Shown: positions 17,876-27,941, numbered from the stretch's first letter. The stretch: 64,000 nucleotides of DNA from Nitrosomonadales bacterium (GCA_016177795.1 JACOUM010000004.1:40535-104534); one strand, 5' to 3'. Notes: a model not told the origin generated them from the sequence alone. Made by a program: numbers and translations.

Positions 17876-19728
17876 GATTCGGTCAATTCCAGCAAGGGCA
17901 ACAAGGGGCCAACAAATTTCTCATAATTTCGCCAGCGTTCCTTCGAGCTCTTGTAGATTTTCTGCCGTACCTGCCAGTTGCTGGGAGTGCCCACCTTGCG
18001 CTCCGTCTCGTGAAAATTCAGGCAGCTCTCGTTCCACTCCAGGCCGGTGAATTCGATGATCCTGCGGCTCCAGCCTTCCTGGTCCTCAACCAGCGCCTCG
18101 TAGGGCACATCCAGAAATACTTCCGGCGGCAGCACCGCGCGCCAGTGCGCCATCAATCGACGATATTCCCGGTAATAAAACGCCAGATCTTCCAGGTCAT
18201 TTGCGTGAGTGTGCTGCATTTTAAAGTTCTGGAAAAAATTCGACAGACAGGTGTCAATCGGATTGCGCTGGGTATGCAGGATGCGCGCTTGCGGAAACAC
18301 CATGTGTATCAGCCCCAGATACAAGAAGTTGCCGGGTGCCTTGTCCACCACCCGCAGCGCGCTGGCGGAATGGCGCTGTAGCTCGGCTTCGTACTGGCTG
18401 GCGATATCCTCAATCAGTTTGGAATCACGATGCCGGAACGCCATGCTCGACAGATGGGCATAACCTTGCTGGCCCCAGAAGTGCAGTTCCCCGGCGCCAA
18501 AAACATCCGGATGGGAAGCAAGGATCTGTTCGGTGAGCGACGTGCCCGAGCGCGGCATCCCGACAATGAACAGGGGGCGGAGCGAAGCGCTGGCGCCGTC
18601 CTGCGCCCGCACCGTTTCGATGGGATGGGCGGTAATGATGTCATCGACAAAGCGCCGGAACTCATCGCGGTCAAAAGAGCCTGCAAGTTTCCGCTTGAGG
18701 CGGTTGGCGCTTTCATAATAACCAAAGGCGGCCTCATATTGGCGGATATCGTCGTTATATTTGCCCAAGGAATAACGCAAATTCATTTCATCCTGTGGTT
18801 TCAGGCGCCCTTTCAGGAGACGTTGCGCCTTTTCCGCCCAAGGCTGGTCATCAAGCGTCATTTTCTGCAAGGAAGGCAAGAGTGCCCAGGCCAAGGGGTG
18901 ATCTGGATCCGATGCGAGCGCCTGATCGAGATGTCCTTTGGCGGCATCAAACTGACCGGTATTCTGACACATTGTTGCCAAGCTGATATATGCAATAGTA
19001 TTCCCCGATTTGAGTGCAAGCGCCCTTCGAAAACTCTTTGCGGCTTCATCCGGTTTACCCTGCTCAATGAGAACGCTCCCCAGGCCGTTGTGCGCCATGA
19101 CATGATCCGGTCTGAGTGCAAGCGCTTGGCGGAAACAATTGATCGCTTCGTCAAGGCTGCCTTGATCTCTATATGCATTCCCCAGATTGTTGTACGCTTC
19201 GACCATTTCTGGTTTGAGTGCGAGCGCTTGGCGGAAACTGGCGATTGCCTCACCCGATTTGCCTTGATCTACCAGCGCATTCCCCAGATTGTTGTGCGCC
19301 TCGGCATAATCCGGCCTGAGTGCGATAGCTTTGCGAAAGCTGGCGACCGCCTCATCCAGATTGCCTTGGCTCCTGAGCACATTCCCAAGGTGGCTGTGAT
19401 ATACCGGACTGGAGGGGTTGATGCCGATGGCGCGGTTGATCAGTTCTGCGGCCAACCCGTTCCTGCCCGTCTGGCAGGCAAGCACCCCCAGAAAGTCCAG
19501 TGACTCCATATGCGCTGGCTCAACATCGAGTATTTGCCGGTAAATAGCCTCGGCTTCAGAAAGGCGTCCTGCTTGATGAAGCTCCCGCGCGCGCTGAAAA
19601 TCTTTCTGAAGCGAGACATCAATGGGAAGCGCTTCCGCAACGACTCCCTTGTTCTGCAAGGACCCGCAACAATGCTTGAGTTTTTTGCCACTGCCGCAGG
19701 GGCAGGGGTCATTTCTTACTGGTTCCAC
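17872..19728 (-). CDS. SEC-C / TPR / sulfotransferase fusion protein (larger paralogue)
   Basis: A protein of 618 residues from the GTG at 19728, which has AAGGG eight bases upstream. The frame extends further to a TTG at 19815, which lacks support. Order: SEC-C (DPCPCGSGKKLKHCC), seven or more 34-residue TPRs with a repeating EAxASFRxALALKP register, then a sulfotransferase domain (IVGMPRSGTSLTEQ; HTQRNPIDTCLSNFF). The TPR array is longer than in the downstream paralogue, implying a different binding surface. Likely donor PAPS; acceptor unknown. Confidence 0.82.
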   Translation of the reverse strand: MEPVRNDPCPCGSGKKLKHCCGSLQNKGVVAEALPIDVSLQKDFQRARELHQAGRLSEAEAIYRQILDVEPAHMESLDFLGVLACQTGRNGLAAELINRAIGINPSSPVYHSHLGNVLRSQGNLDEAVASFRKAIALRPDYAEAHNNLGNALVDQGKSGEAIASFRQALALKPEMVEAYNNLGNAYRDQGSLDEAINCFRQALALRPDHVMAHNGLGSVLIEQGKPDEAAKSFRRALALKSGNTIAYISLATMCQNTGQFDAAKGHLDQALASDPDHPLAWALLPSLQKMTLDDQPWAEKAQRLLKGRLKPQDEMNLRYSLGKYNDDIRQYEAAFGYYESANRLKRKLAGSFDRDEFRRFVDDIITAHPIETVRAQDGASASLRPLFIVGMPRSGTSLTEQILASHPDVFGAGELHFWGQQGYAHLSSMAFRHRDSKLIEDIASQYEAELQRHSASALRVVDKAPGNFLYLGLIHMVFPQARILHTQRNPIDTCLSNFFQNFKMQHTHANDLEDLAFYYREYRRLMAHWRAVLPPEVFLDVPYEALVEDQEGWSRRIIEFTGLEWNESCLNFHETERKVGTPSNWQVRQKIYKSSKERWRNYEKFVGPLLPLLELTES

Positions 19729-19854
19729 ACTTTTTACCCTTGATTGATTCTTCGCATAATGCTGCGTCTTGCAAAGGTGAGGAAAAACAGGAGTAGAGTC
19801 GCTTCTAGTTGCCAAGCCGTACCATGGATTATCACCCCGGCAGAAAAATATTTT

Positions 19855-20247
19855 TCACTTTCCGAGTTCTTCCACTTCGCGGAGAATCGCGCGCGCCTGT
19901 TCATCGCTCAGCAGGGCGGCGCTTTCGGGCGCATATCCGTGCGGGCAAAGCAGCTCTCCCTTGACCACGCCGAACAAACGGCAGATAGCCGGTCGCACGG
20001 AATAGACAGCGCATTGTTTTGTTTCGACGTCGAGCAACGGGCAGGTGTAGATGCCCTGTTTCAGGTTATTCTGCATCTGCCGCTTGACATCTTTTGCGGT
20101 GCGCCCGGAAGCATGTATGCAGCGTATATATTCGAGCCGCGACAATTGCACCGGGCCGCAGCAATCATAACATCCTTCCTTGCATTGAAAGGTAGGGAGT
20201 CCGCTTAGCAGCGCGTCTATCTTAGCCAATTTTGCGGAGTTTTTCAT
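19855..20247 (-). CDS. YkgJ-type cysteine cluster protein
   Basis: A protein of about 130 residues starting MKNSAKLAKIDALLSG. Cysteines occur as CKEGCYDCC, CPLLD, CAVYSVRPAICRLFG and LCPHG, the spacing typical of the YkgJ/CxxCxxCC zinc- or iron-cluster family. Biochemical function is unknown. A longer frame beginning with TTG at 20289 is possible but less likely. Confidence 0.75.
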   Translation of the reverse strand: MKNSAKLAKIDALLSGLPTFQCKEGCYDCCGPVQLSRLEYIRCIHASGRTAKDVKRQMQNNLKQGIYTCPLLDVETKQCAVYSVRPAICRLFGVVKGELLCPHGYAPESAALLSDEQARAILREVEELGK

Positions 20248-20308
20248 CGGGTTAATCCAGCATTGAAAAATGGCGAGAGTATCGCGCAACGCTCAACTCT
20301 CTGCAATA

Positions 20309-20341
20309 CAAAAAAACAGGGGAGACCGAAGTCTCCCCTGT
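20309..20341 (-). terminator. Rho-independent terminator of the cyc2-like gene
   Basis: An 11-bp perfect stem ACAGGGGAGAC/GTCTCCCCTGT with loop CGAA. On the minus strand it is followed by a run of eight T (20316-20309). It lies 65 bp after the cyc2-like stop. Confidence 0.92.
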
Positions 20342-20406
20342 CATTATTGCTAGCAGCTTCGCGGATTGTCACCCAGCATCAGATGACTTTCCTCGACTCT
20401 TCTAAC

Positions 20407-21687
20407 TTACCATGCAGCTTCCAGCATGAATGTGGTCAGGCTATCGCCACCAGACAACGCGCCGGAGGAAACGGTAGGCCTGTTCACGCCGCCCAGATCC
20501 CAGGATGACCCATTGTGCTTGGTGTGAACCAGGTGCAATGCAACGTTCTGGGCCAGGTCATAGATACCCTGCACCATGATCGCATTGTCCTTGTTCAGTG
20601 TCACCAAGCCATTGTCACCCCTCTTGATTGCGCCGCCGATATGCAGGGTATTAGGAATCACGCTGTAGTCGGCGCCAATGACCCATGCTGTCTGTGCGTT
20701 AACATTGGCGTTGAAGAGGTTCGCGACCAGAGCACCTGCTGCTGTGCCGGGAGCGCGGGCGTAGTTTGCATACAGGCTGAAGTCCTTGCCGCCCAGTTGG
20801 GTTTGGCCCTGGAAGTCCAGAACGGTTGCCTTGGTATCAACCTGGGTAAACACAGTACCTGTGGCAGTGTAGTTGGTGCCGCTCGCTACGCCCAGACCGA
20901 TGTGCATGTTCCAGTCAGCTACCGTTGGGGTAGCAGCGATACGCAGCCAGTTGCTTCTCAATTGAATGGAAGATGCGCCACTGGCTGTGAAATTAGGCGA
21001 CCAACGGGTGAAGTTGATGTAGCCCATGTCGTTCCTGGCAACCAGAGCCAAGCCGGTTGCGTTTACAGTATTGAGTCCAATCTGGTTCGCAGACTGGATA
21101 ACCCTGTCTTCGGACCAGCGGATCGCACTGGTCAGGCTTTGACTGCTCAGTTCGAAACCGAAGGCCGGGCCGGCACCGGCAGTAAACGGAATGACGCCCA
21201 GTTGTGCGCCGCCCACGTCGAACGAGAAAGGCAACTTGAAACCAGCAACGACGGCTCCGCCAGCAGTTTGAGTTCCAGCAACGTTGATTTCGGTAAAGAC
21301 GCCGATATTCTCGGCGACGCGTCCACCGGCGAATAACGCGAATTCGTCAGGAATCTGCCATTGGCCGCCGTTGGTGGTCTGGCCGGAGAGTGTGCCAACT
21401 GCATCGGTACCATTGGTATCCTGGTAACGCGCCTTGATCAGCATGGACATATTCAGGGTGTCGGGAATCGACATGTGCTCAGCTTCAATCTTGCCTTGCG
21501 AGCCCATCATGGTGTAGCCGGATGCCTTGAAAGCCATGCCAAAACTGTTCAGGACGGGGAAGTGCTGTTGATGACAAGCATTACAAGCCATACCGGTTTG
21601 ACGGGCAAATGCCGGAATAGCGGACGCTTCCGGGGCAAATGCGGTTGCTGCCAACACGCTTGCCAGAGAGAGAACGATTTTCTTCAT
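20407..21687 (-). CDS. cyc2: Cyc2-like outer-membrane monohaem cytochrome-porin
   Basis: A protein of 426 residues. From ATG 21687 (AAAGAGGAAATACACA upstream) there is a signal peptide ending PEASA. Right after it comes a single c-haem site, CNACH (Cys35, Cys38, His39), in the context AFARQTGMACNACHQQHFP followed by FGMAFKASGYTM. The remaining ~370 residues are rich in alternating polar/aromatic strands and end in AAW, as expected for a beta-barrel. This fused cytochrome-porin layout is that of Cyc2, the iron oxidase that takes electrons from extracellular Fe(II). Related porin-cytochromes of unknown role exist, so the physiological donor is inferred. Own terminator; single-gene unit. Confidence 0.75.
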   Translation of the reverse strand: MKKIVLSLASVLAATAFAPEASAIPAFARQTGMACNACHQQHFPVLNSFGMAFKASGYTMMGSQGKIEAEHMSIPDTLNMSMLIKARYQDTNGTDAVGTLSGQTTNGGQWQIPDEFALFAGGRVAENIGVFTEINVAGTQTAGGAVVAGFKLPFSFDVGGAQLGVIPFTAGAGPAFGFELSSQSLTSAIRWSEDRVIQSANQIGLNTVNATGLALVARNDMGYINFTRWSPNFTASGASSIQLRSNWLRIAATPTVADWNMHIGLGVASGTNYTATGTVFTQVDTKATVLDFQGQTQLGGKDFSLYANYARAPGTAAGALVANLFNANVNAQTAWVIGADYSVIPNTLHIGGAIKRGDNGLVTLNKDNAIMVQGIYDLAQNVALHLVHTKHNGSSWDLGGVNRPTVSSGALSGGDSLTTFMLEAAW

Positions 21688-21893
21688 TGTGTATTTCCTC
21701 TTTAAACGATTAAAAAGTTGATTGATTTTTACGACTCGAAGTGATGGATGCAACCCTCCTGCCACCACTGGGGACGGACTTTATAGAGTGGCGGGAAGGG
21801 CTGTCAAAAGTTTGTGCAGGAAGTGTGGTTTTTTTGCAACAATTTAAGGGCGGACGAACATGTTCCTTCAGCGCCCGCCCAAAAATTTTATGC

Positions 21894-21922
21894 TTGACGT
21901 ATAACGTAATATTTCCTACACT
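21894..21922 (+). promoter_or_regulatory. higBA promoter with possible operator
   Basis: TTGACG (21894-21899), 17-bp spacer and TACACT (21917-21922). An imperfect palindrome TTGACGTATAACGTAA overlaps the -35 and could bind HigA. The predicted start point coincides with the higB ATG at 21929, and no ribosome binding site is visible, so the mRNA may be leaderless. Confidence 0.65.
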
Positions 21923-21928
21923 CACGCC

Positions 21929-22207
21929 ATGATTAAATCTTTTCGCTGCAAAGATACGGAAGCCCTTTATCAAGGCAAGCGTGTCAGGAAATTTGAATCC
22001 TGCGCCGCTCAAGCGGAAAGAAGGCTTCAAATTCTGGATAATGCAAAGACCATCAACGACTTGATGGCTTTGCCAAGCAATCGTTTCGAGGCATTGGGCG
22101 GTGACCGTACAGGGCAATGCAGCATCCGCATCAACCAACAATGGCGGGTATGTTTCGAGTGGAAAGATGCCGATGCTTGCAATGTAGAAATCGTTGATTA
22201 CCACTAA
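21929..22207 (+). CDS. higB: HigB-type toxin (RelE superfamily)
   Basis: A 92-residue basic protein starting MIKSFRCKDTEALYQG, with RVRKFES, ALGGDRTGQCSIRINQQWRVCFEW and a C-terminal VEIVDYH. These are hallmark features of HigB-like ribosome-dependent mRNA interferases. Toxin-first order with higA 12 bases downstream is the usual HigBA layout. The module lies divergent from the cyc2-like gene. Confidence 0.9.
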   Translation: MIKSFRCKDTEALYQGKRVRKFESCAAQAERRLQILDNAKTINDLMALPSNRFEALGGDRTGQCSIRINQQWRVCFEWKDADACNVEIVDYH

Positions 22208-22219
22208 AGGAGAATAAAC

Positions 22220-22522
22220 ATGGCCAATAAGATGCGCGCAATCCATCCCGGAGAAATCCTTAAGGGCGAACTGGAAGAGTTGAATCTTTCTGCAAATGCC
22301 TGCGCCAAATTGTTGGGCGTGCCCGCCAATCGGATCACTGCGATTCTCAATGAGCAGCGCGGCATTACTGCCGACACCGCCTTGCGCCTCGCGCAATTCT
22401 TTGGCAGCACGCCGGACTTCTGGATGAGCCTACAAAGCAGTTACGATGTCAAGAAAGCGCGCGAATCTGTTGGGGGCGAGATTGAGAAGAACGTGAAGCC
22501 GAAAGAGTTGCTGGCGGCCTAG
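22220..22522 (+). CDS. higA: HigA-type antitoxin (XRE family)
   Basis: A 100-residue helix-turn-helix protein. IHPGEILKGELEELNLSAN, ACAKLLGVPANRITAILN and DTALRLAQFFGSTPDFWM are typical of the HigA/VapI antitoxins. It neutralises HigB and represses the operon promoter. AAAGGAG precedes the ATG. Confidence 0.92.
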   Translation: MANKMRAIHPGEILKGELEELNLSANACAKLLGVPANRITAILNEQRGITADTALRLAQFFGSTPDFWMSLQSSYDVKKARESVGGEIEKNVKPKELLAA

Positions 22523-22530
22523 TGCCTTGT

Positions 22531-22550
22531 TTTCCCGCCTTCGCGGGAAT
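22531..22550. repeat. Short hairpin between higA and dsbA
   Basis: TTCCCGC-CTTC-GCGGGAA, a tight GC-rich hairpin in the 55 bp between convergent higA and dsbA. There is no T-run after it, so a terminator role is uncertain; it also resembles a dispersed palindromic unit. Confidence 0.45.
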
Positions 22551-22577
22551 GACCAAACCAGATTAATCAGCGCTTCA

Positions 22578-23204
22578 CTATTTCGCCTTGCCGGATTTTT
22601 CCTTGCGCACCATGGCAATCACTTCATCCAGCACGCGGATGGTGTCTGCCGGTTGCAGGCCGGTGATGAGGTACTTGCCGTCCACGACCAGGGTCGGCGT
22701 GCCGGCAAGTCCATAGCTGCGGATCATTTGCTTGGCGCGCGCGATCTTGCTCGACATCGTGAACGAGTTGTAGGCCGCCGAGAATTTTGCACGATCCACA
22801 CCGCGCGCCGCGACAAAATCAAATATCCGCGCTTCATCGCTCAAGTCGATCTTGTCCACGTTCCACGCCCGGTACAGCGCGTCGTGCAGCGGGTGCAATT
22901 GCCCGAGCAATTCGAGCGCGTAATAGGTGCGCGCCATCGGCTCCCAGGAATCGCGGAAAATGGTCGGCACATAGGTCAGCGCCACATCCTTGGGCATGGT
23001 CTTTTCCCACTTGCTCATCAGTGGATGCAAGTGGAAGCAGTGCGAGCAGCCGTAAAAGAAAAACTCCAGCACTTCGATTTTTTTCGCGCTGGCTGGCTGC
23101 GCCGGGTTCAGCAGTTTATAGTCCCGGCCCAATTCGGCCGCCAGCGCGGCGCTGCCGATCAGCAGCGCTGCAGCTACCACCAGACTTTTAATCAGTTTCT
23201 TCAC
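22578..23204 (-). CDS. dsbA: Thiol:disulfide interchange protein DsbA
   Basis: A periplasmic oxidase of 208 residues. I choose the GTG at 23204 because ACAGGAGC lies 8 bases upstream; the frame extends to 23270 without such support. Signal peptide VKKLIKSLVVAAALLIGSAALAA, then the thioredoxin fold with the active site YGCSHCFHLHP (Cys53/Cys56) and the cis-Pro loop LAGTPTLVVDG. It introduces disulfides into exported proteins. It is last in the argS-SPOR-dsbA run, a common betaproteobacterial order. Confidence 0.92.
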   Translation of the reverse strand: MKKLIKSLVVAAALLIGSAALAAELGRDYKLLNPAQPASAKKIEVLEFFFYGCSHCFHLHPLMSKWEKTMPKDVALTYVPTIFRDSWEPMARTYYALELLGQLHPLHDALYRAWNVDKIDLSDEARIFDFVAARGVDRAKFSAAYNSFTMSSKIARAKQMIRSYGLAGTPTLVVDGKYLITGLQPADTIRVLDEVIAMVRKEKSGKAK

Positions 23205-23235
23205 TTGAATAGCTCCTGTTGATGATGGGTTGCGC

Positions 23236-23829
23236 TTACTGCGCACGCATTGGAGTGGCATCGACCCCATTTTGTTTCAGTGAAGCGCGTGTGCGGCTCA
23301 ACTCGTCCATATCTTTGTATGGCCCGAGGCGAACGCGGTACCAAACGCCCCTGTCCGGAATGGTTGCGGTCTGGATGCTGGATTCCAGCCCCAGCAAAGC
23401 GAGCTTGGCCTTGAGTTTTTCGGCATCATTCGGATTGGAGAAGGAACCTGCCTGCAAAAAATGGGGTTCGCCGCTGGCGATGGGCTTGCTTTCCACTATG
23501 GGTTGGGTAATTGTCCGGGTTTTGTCAGTCGGCGCGGCAACTGCCGCATCCGGCTTGTCGGTCAGCACCTTGTAAAACTCGAAGCGCGGCTTGCCATCGC
23601 CCACACCGGAAACCGGCGCCTCGGCGGAGACAGCCGGTGTAGCGTCATTCATCAACGGCTTGGCGGTTGCCTGCTCCTTGGTCACAAACGGGCTGGGTGA
23701 TTTCATGATGTACCAGGCCAGCCCGGCGGCCATACCGGCGCCGATCACCATGCCGACCAGGATGCCGGTCAATAACGAACTGCCGCTCTTGTTCTGTGCA
23801 GCGGCTCTGTTGCCCATGTTTCTGCTCAT
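23236..23829 (-). CDS. SPOR-domain membrane protein
   Basis: A 197-residue protein with a short cytoplasmic N-terminus, one transmembrane helix (about residues 18-42), a Pro/Ala-rich periplasmic linker and a C-terminal SPOR domain. The SPOR motif is HFLQAGSFSNPNDAEKLKAKLALLG, followed by WYRVRLGPYKDMDEL. SPOR domains bind denuded septal peptidoglycan. This FtsN/DedD-like layout suggests a divisome role. Eleven bases separate it from argS. Confidence 0.85.
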   Translation of the reverse strand: MSRNMGNRAAAQNKSGSSLLTGILVGMVIGAGMAAGLAWYIMKSPSPFVTKEQATAKPLMNDATPAVSAEAPVSGVGDGKPRFEFYKVLTDKPDAAVAAPTDKTRTITQPIVESKPIASGEPHFLQAGSFSNPNDAEKLKAKLALLGLESSIQTATIPDRGVWYRVRLGPYKDMDELSRTRASLKQNGVDATPMRAQ

Positions 23830-23840
23830 TGCTGCTTCCT

Positions 23841-25505
23841 TTACATTTTTTCCGGCGCACTTACACCAAGCAGCGCCAGACCGTTCCTGATGATCTGCGC
23901 GATTGCGGCGATCAACGCCAGCCGCGCCAGCCTGACCTGCTCGTCCTCGACCAGAAAGCGCGAGGCATTATAGTAGCTGTGGAAATCGGCGGCAAAATCT
24001 TTCAGGTAGAAGGCAACCAGGTGCGGCGCGAGTTCCTCCGCCGCGCGCTCGATCACCTCGGGGTAATCGATCATCTTCTGCAACAGTACGGTTTCGTAAT
24101 CGCTCTCCAGCGCGCTCACATCGGCATGATGCAGGCCCTGGCGGTCGCCGCCCCACTGCGCCAGCACCGCGTGGATGCGGGCGTGTGCGTACTGGATGTA
24201 ATACACCGGGTTGTCGTTGCTCTGCGATTTTGCCAGATCGATGTCGAACACCAGCTGCGAATCGGGATGGCGCGCGGCGAGAAAATAGCGCGTGGCATCG
24301 CAGCCGACTTCGTCGATCAGGTCGCGCAACGTGACGTAGCTGCCGGCACGCTTGGAGATCTTCACCTCTTCGCCGTTCTTCAGCACCGTCACCATCTGGT
24401 GCAGCACATAGTCCGGCCAGCCCCCGGGGATGCCAGCATCCAGCGCCTGCAGGCCCGCCCTCACGCGCGTGATGGTGCTGTGGTGATCCGCGCCCTGTTC
24501 ATTGATGACGCGCTCGAAGCCGCGCCGCCATTTGTCGAGGTGGTAGGCCACGTCCGGCACGAAATAGGTATAACCGCCGTCGCTCTTGCGCATCACGCGG
24601 TCCTTGTCGTCGCCGAAATCGGTGGTGCGCAGCCACAGCGCATCGTCCTGCTGGTAGGTGTGGCCGCTGGCGATCAGTTTGTTCACCGTTTCCTCGACCT
24701 TGCCTTCGGCATAGAGCGCAGACTCCAGCGAGAACACGTCGAACTCCACCTCGAAGGCGCGCAGATCCAGATCCTGTTCGCGGCGCAGATAGGCCACGGC
24801 GAAATGGCGGATGGCCTCGGTGTCGTCCACATCGCCAGCGCCGGTAAGGTGTTGGTCGTCCGCCTCGACGTTTTCTTTTGCCATATAGCTGCGCGCCACG
24901 TCGGCGATATAGTCGCCGCGATAACCGCCCTCCGGCCATGACGGGTCATCGGGCGTGACACCCTTGCAGCGCAGCTGTACCGAATGCGTCAGGTTGTCGA
25001 TCTGCGCGCCTGCATCGTTGTAATAGAACTCGCGCGTCACGTTCCAGCCCGCCGCATGCAGCACGCGGCACAGGCAATCGCCCACTGCCGCACCGCGGCC
25101 GTGGCCGACATGCAACGGCCCGGTCGGGTTGGCCGAGACGAACTCCACCTGCACCTTGCGCCCGCCGCCGACGTGAACATGGCCGTAACCGGCACCCGCC
25201 AGCAATACATCCTGCACCACCGACTGCTTGGCGCGTGTGGCAATGAACACGTTGATGAAGCCCGCACCGGCAATCTCCATTTTCTCCACCGCAGCGGATT
25301 CCGGTAATGCCGCAATCAACGCCTGCGCGATGTCGCGCGGCGGCCTGCGCAACGACTTGGTCAACTGCATCGCCAGATTGCAGGCGTAATCGCCATGCAG
25401 GGCGAGCTTGGGACGCTCGATCAGGACGGTTGCGCCGGCATGATCCGGCGCGACTTCGCGCAACGCCTGCGCGAACATTTCGGAAAGATGGGATTTGAAA
25501 TTCAC
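23841..25505 (-). CDS. argS: Arginyl-tRNA synthetase
   Basis: A 554-residue class I synthetase. The N-terminal arginine-tRNA recognition domain is followed by the HIGH-like motif [12 protein letters not shown] and the KMSKS-equivalent [12 protein letters not shown]. The C-terminal anticodon-binding domain has [13 protein letters not shown] and [13 protein letters not shown]. Slightly shorter than the E. coli enzyme but complete. It charges tRNA-Arg. Confidence 0.97.
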   Translation of the reverse strand: MNFKSHLSEMFAQALREVAPDHAGATVLIERPKLALHGDYACNLAMQLTKSLRRPPRDIAQALIAALPESAAVEKMEIAGAGFINVFIATRAKQSVVQDVLLAGAGYGHVHVGGGRKVQVEFVSANPTGPLHVGHGRGAAVGDCLCRVLHAAGWNVTREFYYNDAGAQIDNLTHSVQLRCKGVTPDDPSWPEGGYRGDYIADVARSYMAKENVEADDQHLTGAGDVDDTEAIRHFAVAYLRREQDLDLRAFEVEFDVFSLESALYAEGKVEETVNKLIASGHTYQQDDALWLRTTDFGDDKDRVMRKSDGGYTYFVPDVAYHLDKWRRGFERVINEQGADHHSTITRVRAGLQALDAGIPGGWPDYVLHQMVTVLKNGEEVKISKRAGSYVTLRDLIDEVGCDATRYFLAARHPDSQLVFDIDLAKSQSNDNPVYYIQYAHARIHAVLAQWGGDRQGLHHADVSALESDYETVLLQKMIDYPEVIERAAEELAPHLVAFYLKDFAADFHSYYNASRFLVEDEQVRLARLALIAAIAQIIRNGLALLGVSAPEKM

Positions 25506-25572
25506 TGCCGTGGACCTTGCTTTACGCCTTCAGGAGAGGCGCGGATTATAGCACCTGGCATGGCCATGCCCG

Positions 25573-25884
25573 TTAGCAGCAGCGTTTGATGCCCGACCAT
25601 TTTTGCTGCAGCTGATGCGCGAACCAGGCGCGGCGCGGCAGCGCAGGCATGTCCGGATGAACGGCGGCACGATGCGCCAGATAGCGCTCATAGCCGTCGT
25701 CGCCGCTGAGGCGCCGGATCGCCATCCAACTCCTTTCGAGCAGTTTACGGGCCGTCGTGAGCGGCTTGAGTGCAAGGCGCACGGAGCGCAGCCACCGGAA
25801 TGTATCTGCGAATACATGAGGATGGCGAGCACCGCGCAACACAGCAATCAAGCTGCGCAGCAGGCCAGTCAGTCGCGCGCCCAT
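25573..25884 (-). CDS. YbdD/YjiX-family protein (CstA partner)
   Basis: A 103-residue protein starting [18 protein letters not shown]. The middle [24 protein letters not shown] and the Cys-Cys terminus (GIKRCC) match the small YbdD/YjiX family, which is nearly always encoded behind CstA-type peptide/pyruvate transporters. It overlaps the end of cstA by 16 bases. It is longer at the N-terminus than the usual ~65 residues. An accessory role in transport is inferred from context. Confidence 0.75.
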   Translation of the reverse strand: MGARLTGLLRSLIAVLRGARHPHVFADTFRWLRSVRLALKPLTTARKLLERSWMAIRRLSGDDGYERYLAHRAAVHPDMPALPRRAWFAHQLQQKWSGIKRCC

Positions 25885-27941
25885 GCTTCCTCCAGTCGCG
25901 TCGGATAGTGCGGCGCCTCGGACAGCGGCGGCACAGCATGGCCGCGCAGATGGCGCAGACAGACGCGCAGCATGTCGATGACAATCAGCCACAACAGGCC
26001 GACAAAGAACAGCGCCAGCACCGCGTCCAGCCGCAGGTTGAAGATCAGTTGCGGCGCGACAGCGGCCTTGTCCGGCGCCAACACGCCGGCGGCGAGCTTG
26101 TCGGACAGGCTGTGGGCGGCGGCGAGAAAGCCGATGCGCGGGTCGCTGCTGGTCAGCTTCTGCCAGGTCGCCGTGCTGGTGATGATGATCAGCCAGGTCA
26201 GCGGCAAGACCGTCACCCATGCATGCCTGAGCTTGCCGGACTTCACCAGGATGCCGGTCGCCACGCACAGCGCGATGGCCGCGAGAATCTGGTTGGAAAT
26301 GCCGAACAGCGGCCACAGGATATTGACGCCGCCGTTCGGATCGATCACGCCGATATACAGGAAATAACCCCAGGCCGCGACCACGACTGCGCTGCTGAAC
26401 AACACCGAGGGATACCAGGAAGTGCGCCCCATCGGCTTCCACAGGTTGCCGAGCAGGTCCTGCAGCATGAAGCGGCCGACCCGCGTGCCCGCGTCCAGCG
26501 TGGTGAGGATGAAGACCGCCTCGAACATGATGGCAAAGTGATACCACAGCGCGAGCATCCCTTGGCCGAACGCGCTGCCGAAGATGCTGGCCATGCCGAC
26601 CGCCAGCGAGGGCGCACCGCCGGTGCGCGCAAACAGGGAAGCTTCGCCCATCTGCTGCGCGAGCAGGTTCATCTGCTCGACGCTCACCGGAAAACCCCAA
26701 GCGGAGATCGTGGCGACCGCTTCCGCCGCCGTTTTGCCCACCACCCCGGCGGGCGAGTTGATGGCGAAATACACGCCGGGGTCAAGCACCGTGGCGGCGA
26801 TCATCGCCATCATCGCCACCAGCGATTCCAGCACCATGCCGCCGTAACCGATCATGCGGATGTCGCGCTCGTTGGACAGCAGCTTGGGGGTGGTGCCGGA
26901 GGAGATCAGCGCGTGAAAACCGGAGATTGCGCCACAGGCGATGGTGATGAACACGAACGGAAACAGCGCGCCGCCGAAGATCGGGCCGCTGCCGTCAACG
27001 AACTGGGTCAGCGCCGGCATCTTGATCTCGGGGCGCAGCCACACGATCGCCAGCGCCAGCAGGATGATCGTGCCGAGTTTCATGAAAGTGGACAAATAGT
27101 CGCGCGGTGCGAGCAGCAGCCATACCGGCATCACGGCGGCGGCGAAACCGTAGCCGATGACGGCGAAGGCCAGCGGCAGACCGGGATGGTTGAACAGTTC
27201 GCGCAGTCCGGCCTGATGGTCGATCCAGCCACCGCCCGCCACCGCCAGCAACAGCAGCATCACGCCGAGCGCCGAGCCCTCGAGCACGCGCCCCGGGCGC
27301 AGCTTGTACATATACAGGCCGACCAGCATGGCGACAGGAATGGTCGCCGCCACCGTGGAAGTCGCCCACGGGCTGTTCTTCATCGCGTTCACCACCACCA
27401 GCCCGAGTACCGCAATCAAGATGATCATGATCAGGAACGTGGCGATCAGCGCAGCCACACCGCCGATGCCGCCCAGCTCGTCGCGCGCCATCTGGCCGAG
27501 GCTGCGTCCGTCACGCCGCGTGGAAAAGAACAGCGTCACCATGTCCTGCACGCAACCGCCCAGCACCGCACCGAACAATATCCACAAGGTGCCGGGCAGG
27601 TAGCCGAACTGCGCGGCCAGGGTCGGACCGATCAGCGGACCTGGGCCGGCAATGGCGGCGAAATGGTGGCCAAACACGATCCAGCGATTGGTCGGTACAA
27701 AGTCGCGCCCGTTGGACAGCCGCTCAGCCGGTGTGGCACGCGTCGCATCGATGCTCAGCACCGTCGCCGCAATCCACGCCGCATAGAAGCGATAGGCAAT
27801 GGCATACACGCACAGCGCGGCGGTGACGAACCACAGCGCGTTGATCGGTTCGCCGCGGTTCAGCGCGATGCCGCCGACGGCTGCCGCGCCGAGCAGCACA
27901 ACGCCCGCCCAGATCAGCCAGGAAAAAAGATTTGCTCTCAT
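25869..27941 (-). CDS. cstA: Carbon starvation protein CstA family transporter
   Basis: A 690-residue inner-membrane protein with about 16 hydrophobic segments. N-terminal CstA signatures are [24 protein letters not shown] (here [17 protein letters not shown]), [15 protein letters not shown] and [15 protein letters not shown]. Family members import peptides or pyruvate, often during carbon limitation. The ybdD-like partner overlaps downstream. It is divergent from ispB. Confidence 0.92.
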   Translation of the reverse strand: MRANLFSWLIWAGVVLLGAAAVGGIALNRGEPINALWFVTAALCVYAIAYRFYAAWIAATVLSIDATRATPAERLSNGRDFVPTNRWIVFGHHFAAIAGPGPLIGPTLAAQFGYLPGTLWILFGAVLGGCVQDMVTLFFSTRRDGRSLGQMARDELGGIGGVAALIATFLIMIILIAVLGLVVVNAMKNSPWATSTVAATIPVAMLVGLYMYKLRPGRVLEGSALGVMLLLLAVAGGGWIDHQAGLRELFNHPGLPLAFAVIGYGFAAAVMPVWLLLAPRDYLSTFMKLGTIILLALAIVWLRPEIKMPALTQFVDGSGPIFGGALFPFVFITIACGAISGFHALISSGTTPKLLSNERDIRMIGYGGMVLESLVAMMAMIAATVLDPGVYFAINSPAGVVGKTAAEAVATISAWGFPVSVEQMNLLAQQMGEASLFARTGGAPSLAVGMASIFGSAFGQGMLALWYHFAIMFEAVFILTTLDAGTRVGRFMLQDLLGNLWKPMGRTSWYPSVLFSSAVVVAAWGYFLYIGVIDPNGGVNILWPLFGISNQILAAIALCVATGILVKSGKLRHAWVTVLPLTWLIIITSTATWQKLTSSDPRIGFLAAAHSLSDKLAAGVLAPDKAAVAPQLIFNLRLDAVLALFFVGLLWLIVIDMLRVCLRHLRGHAVPPLSEAPHYPTRLEEAWARD

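Noticed and set aside
19729..19815. TTG-started N-terminal extension of the larger sulfotransferase
   Set aside because: A GTG at 19728 has AAGGG at ideal spacing, and the SEC-C motif begins directly after it, as in the paralogue.
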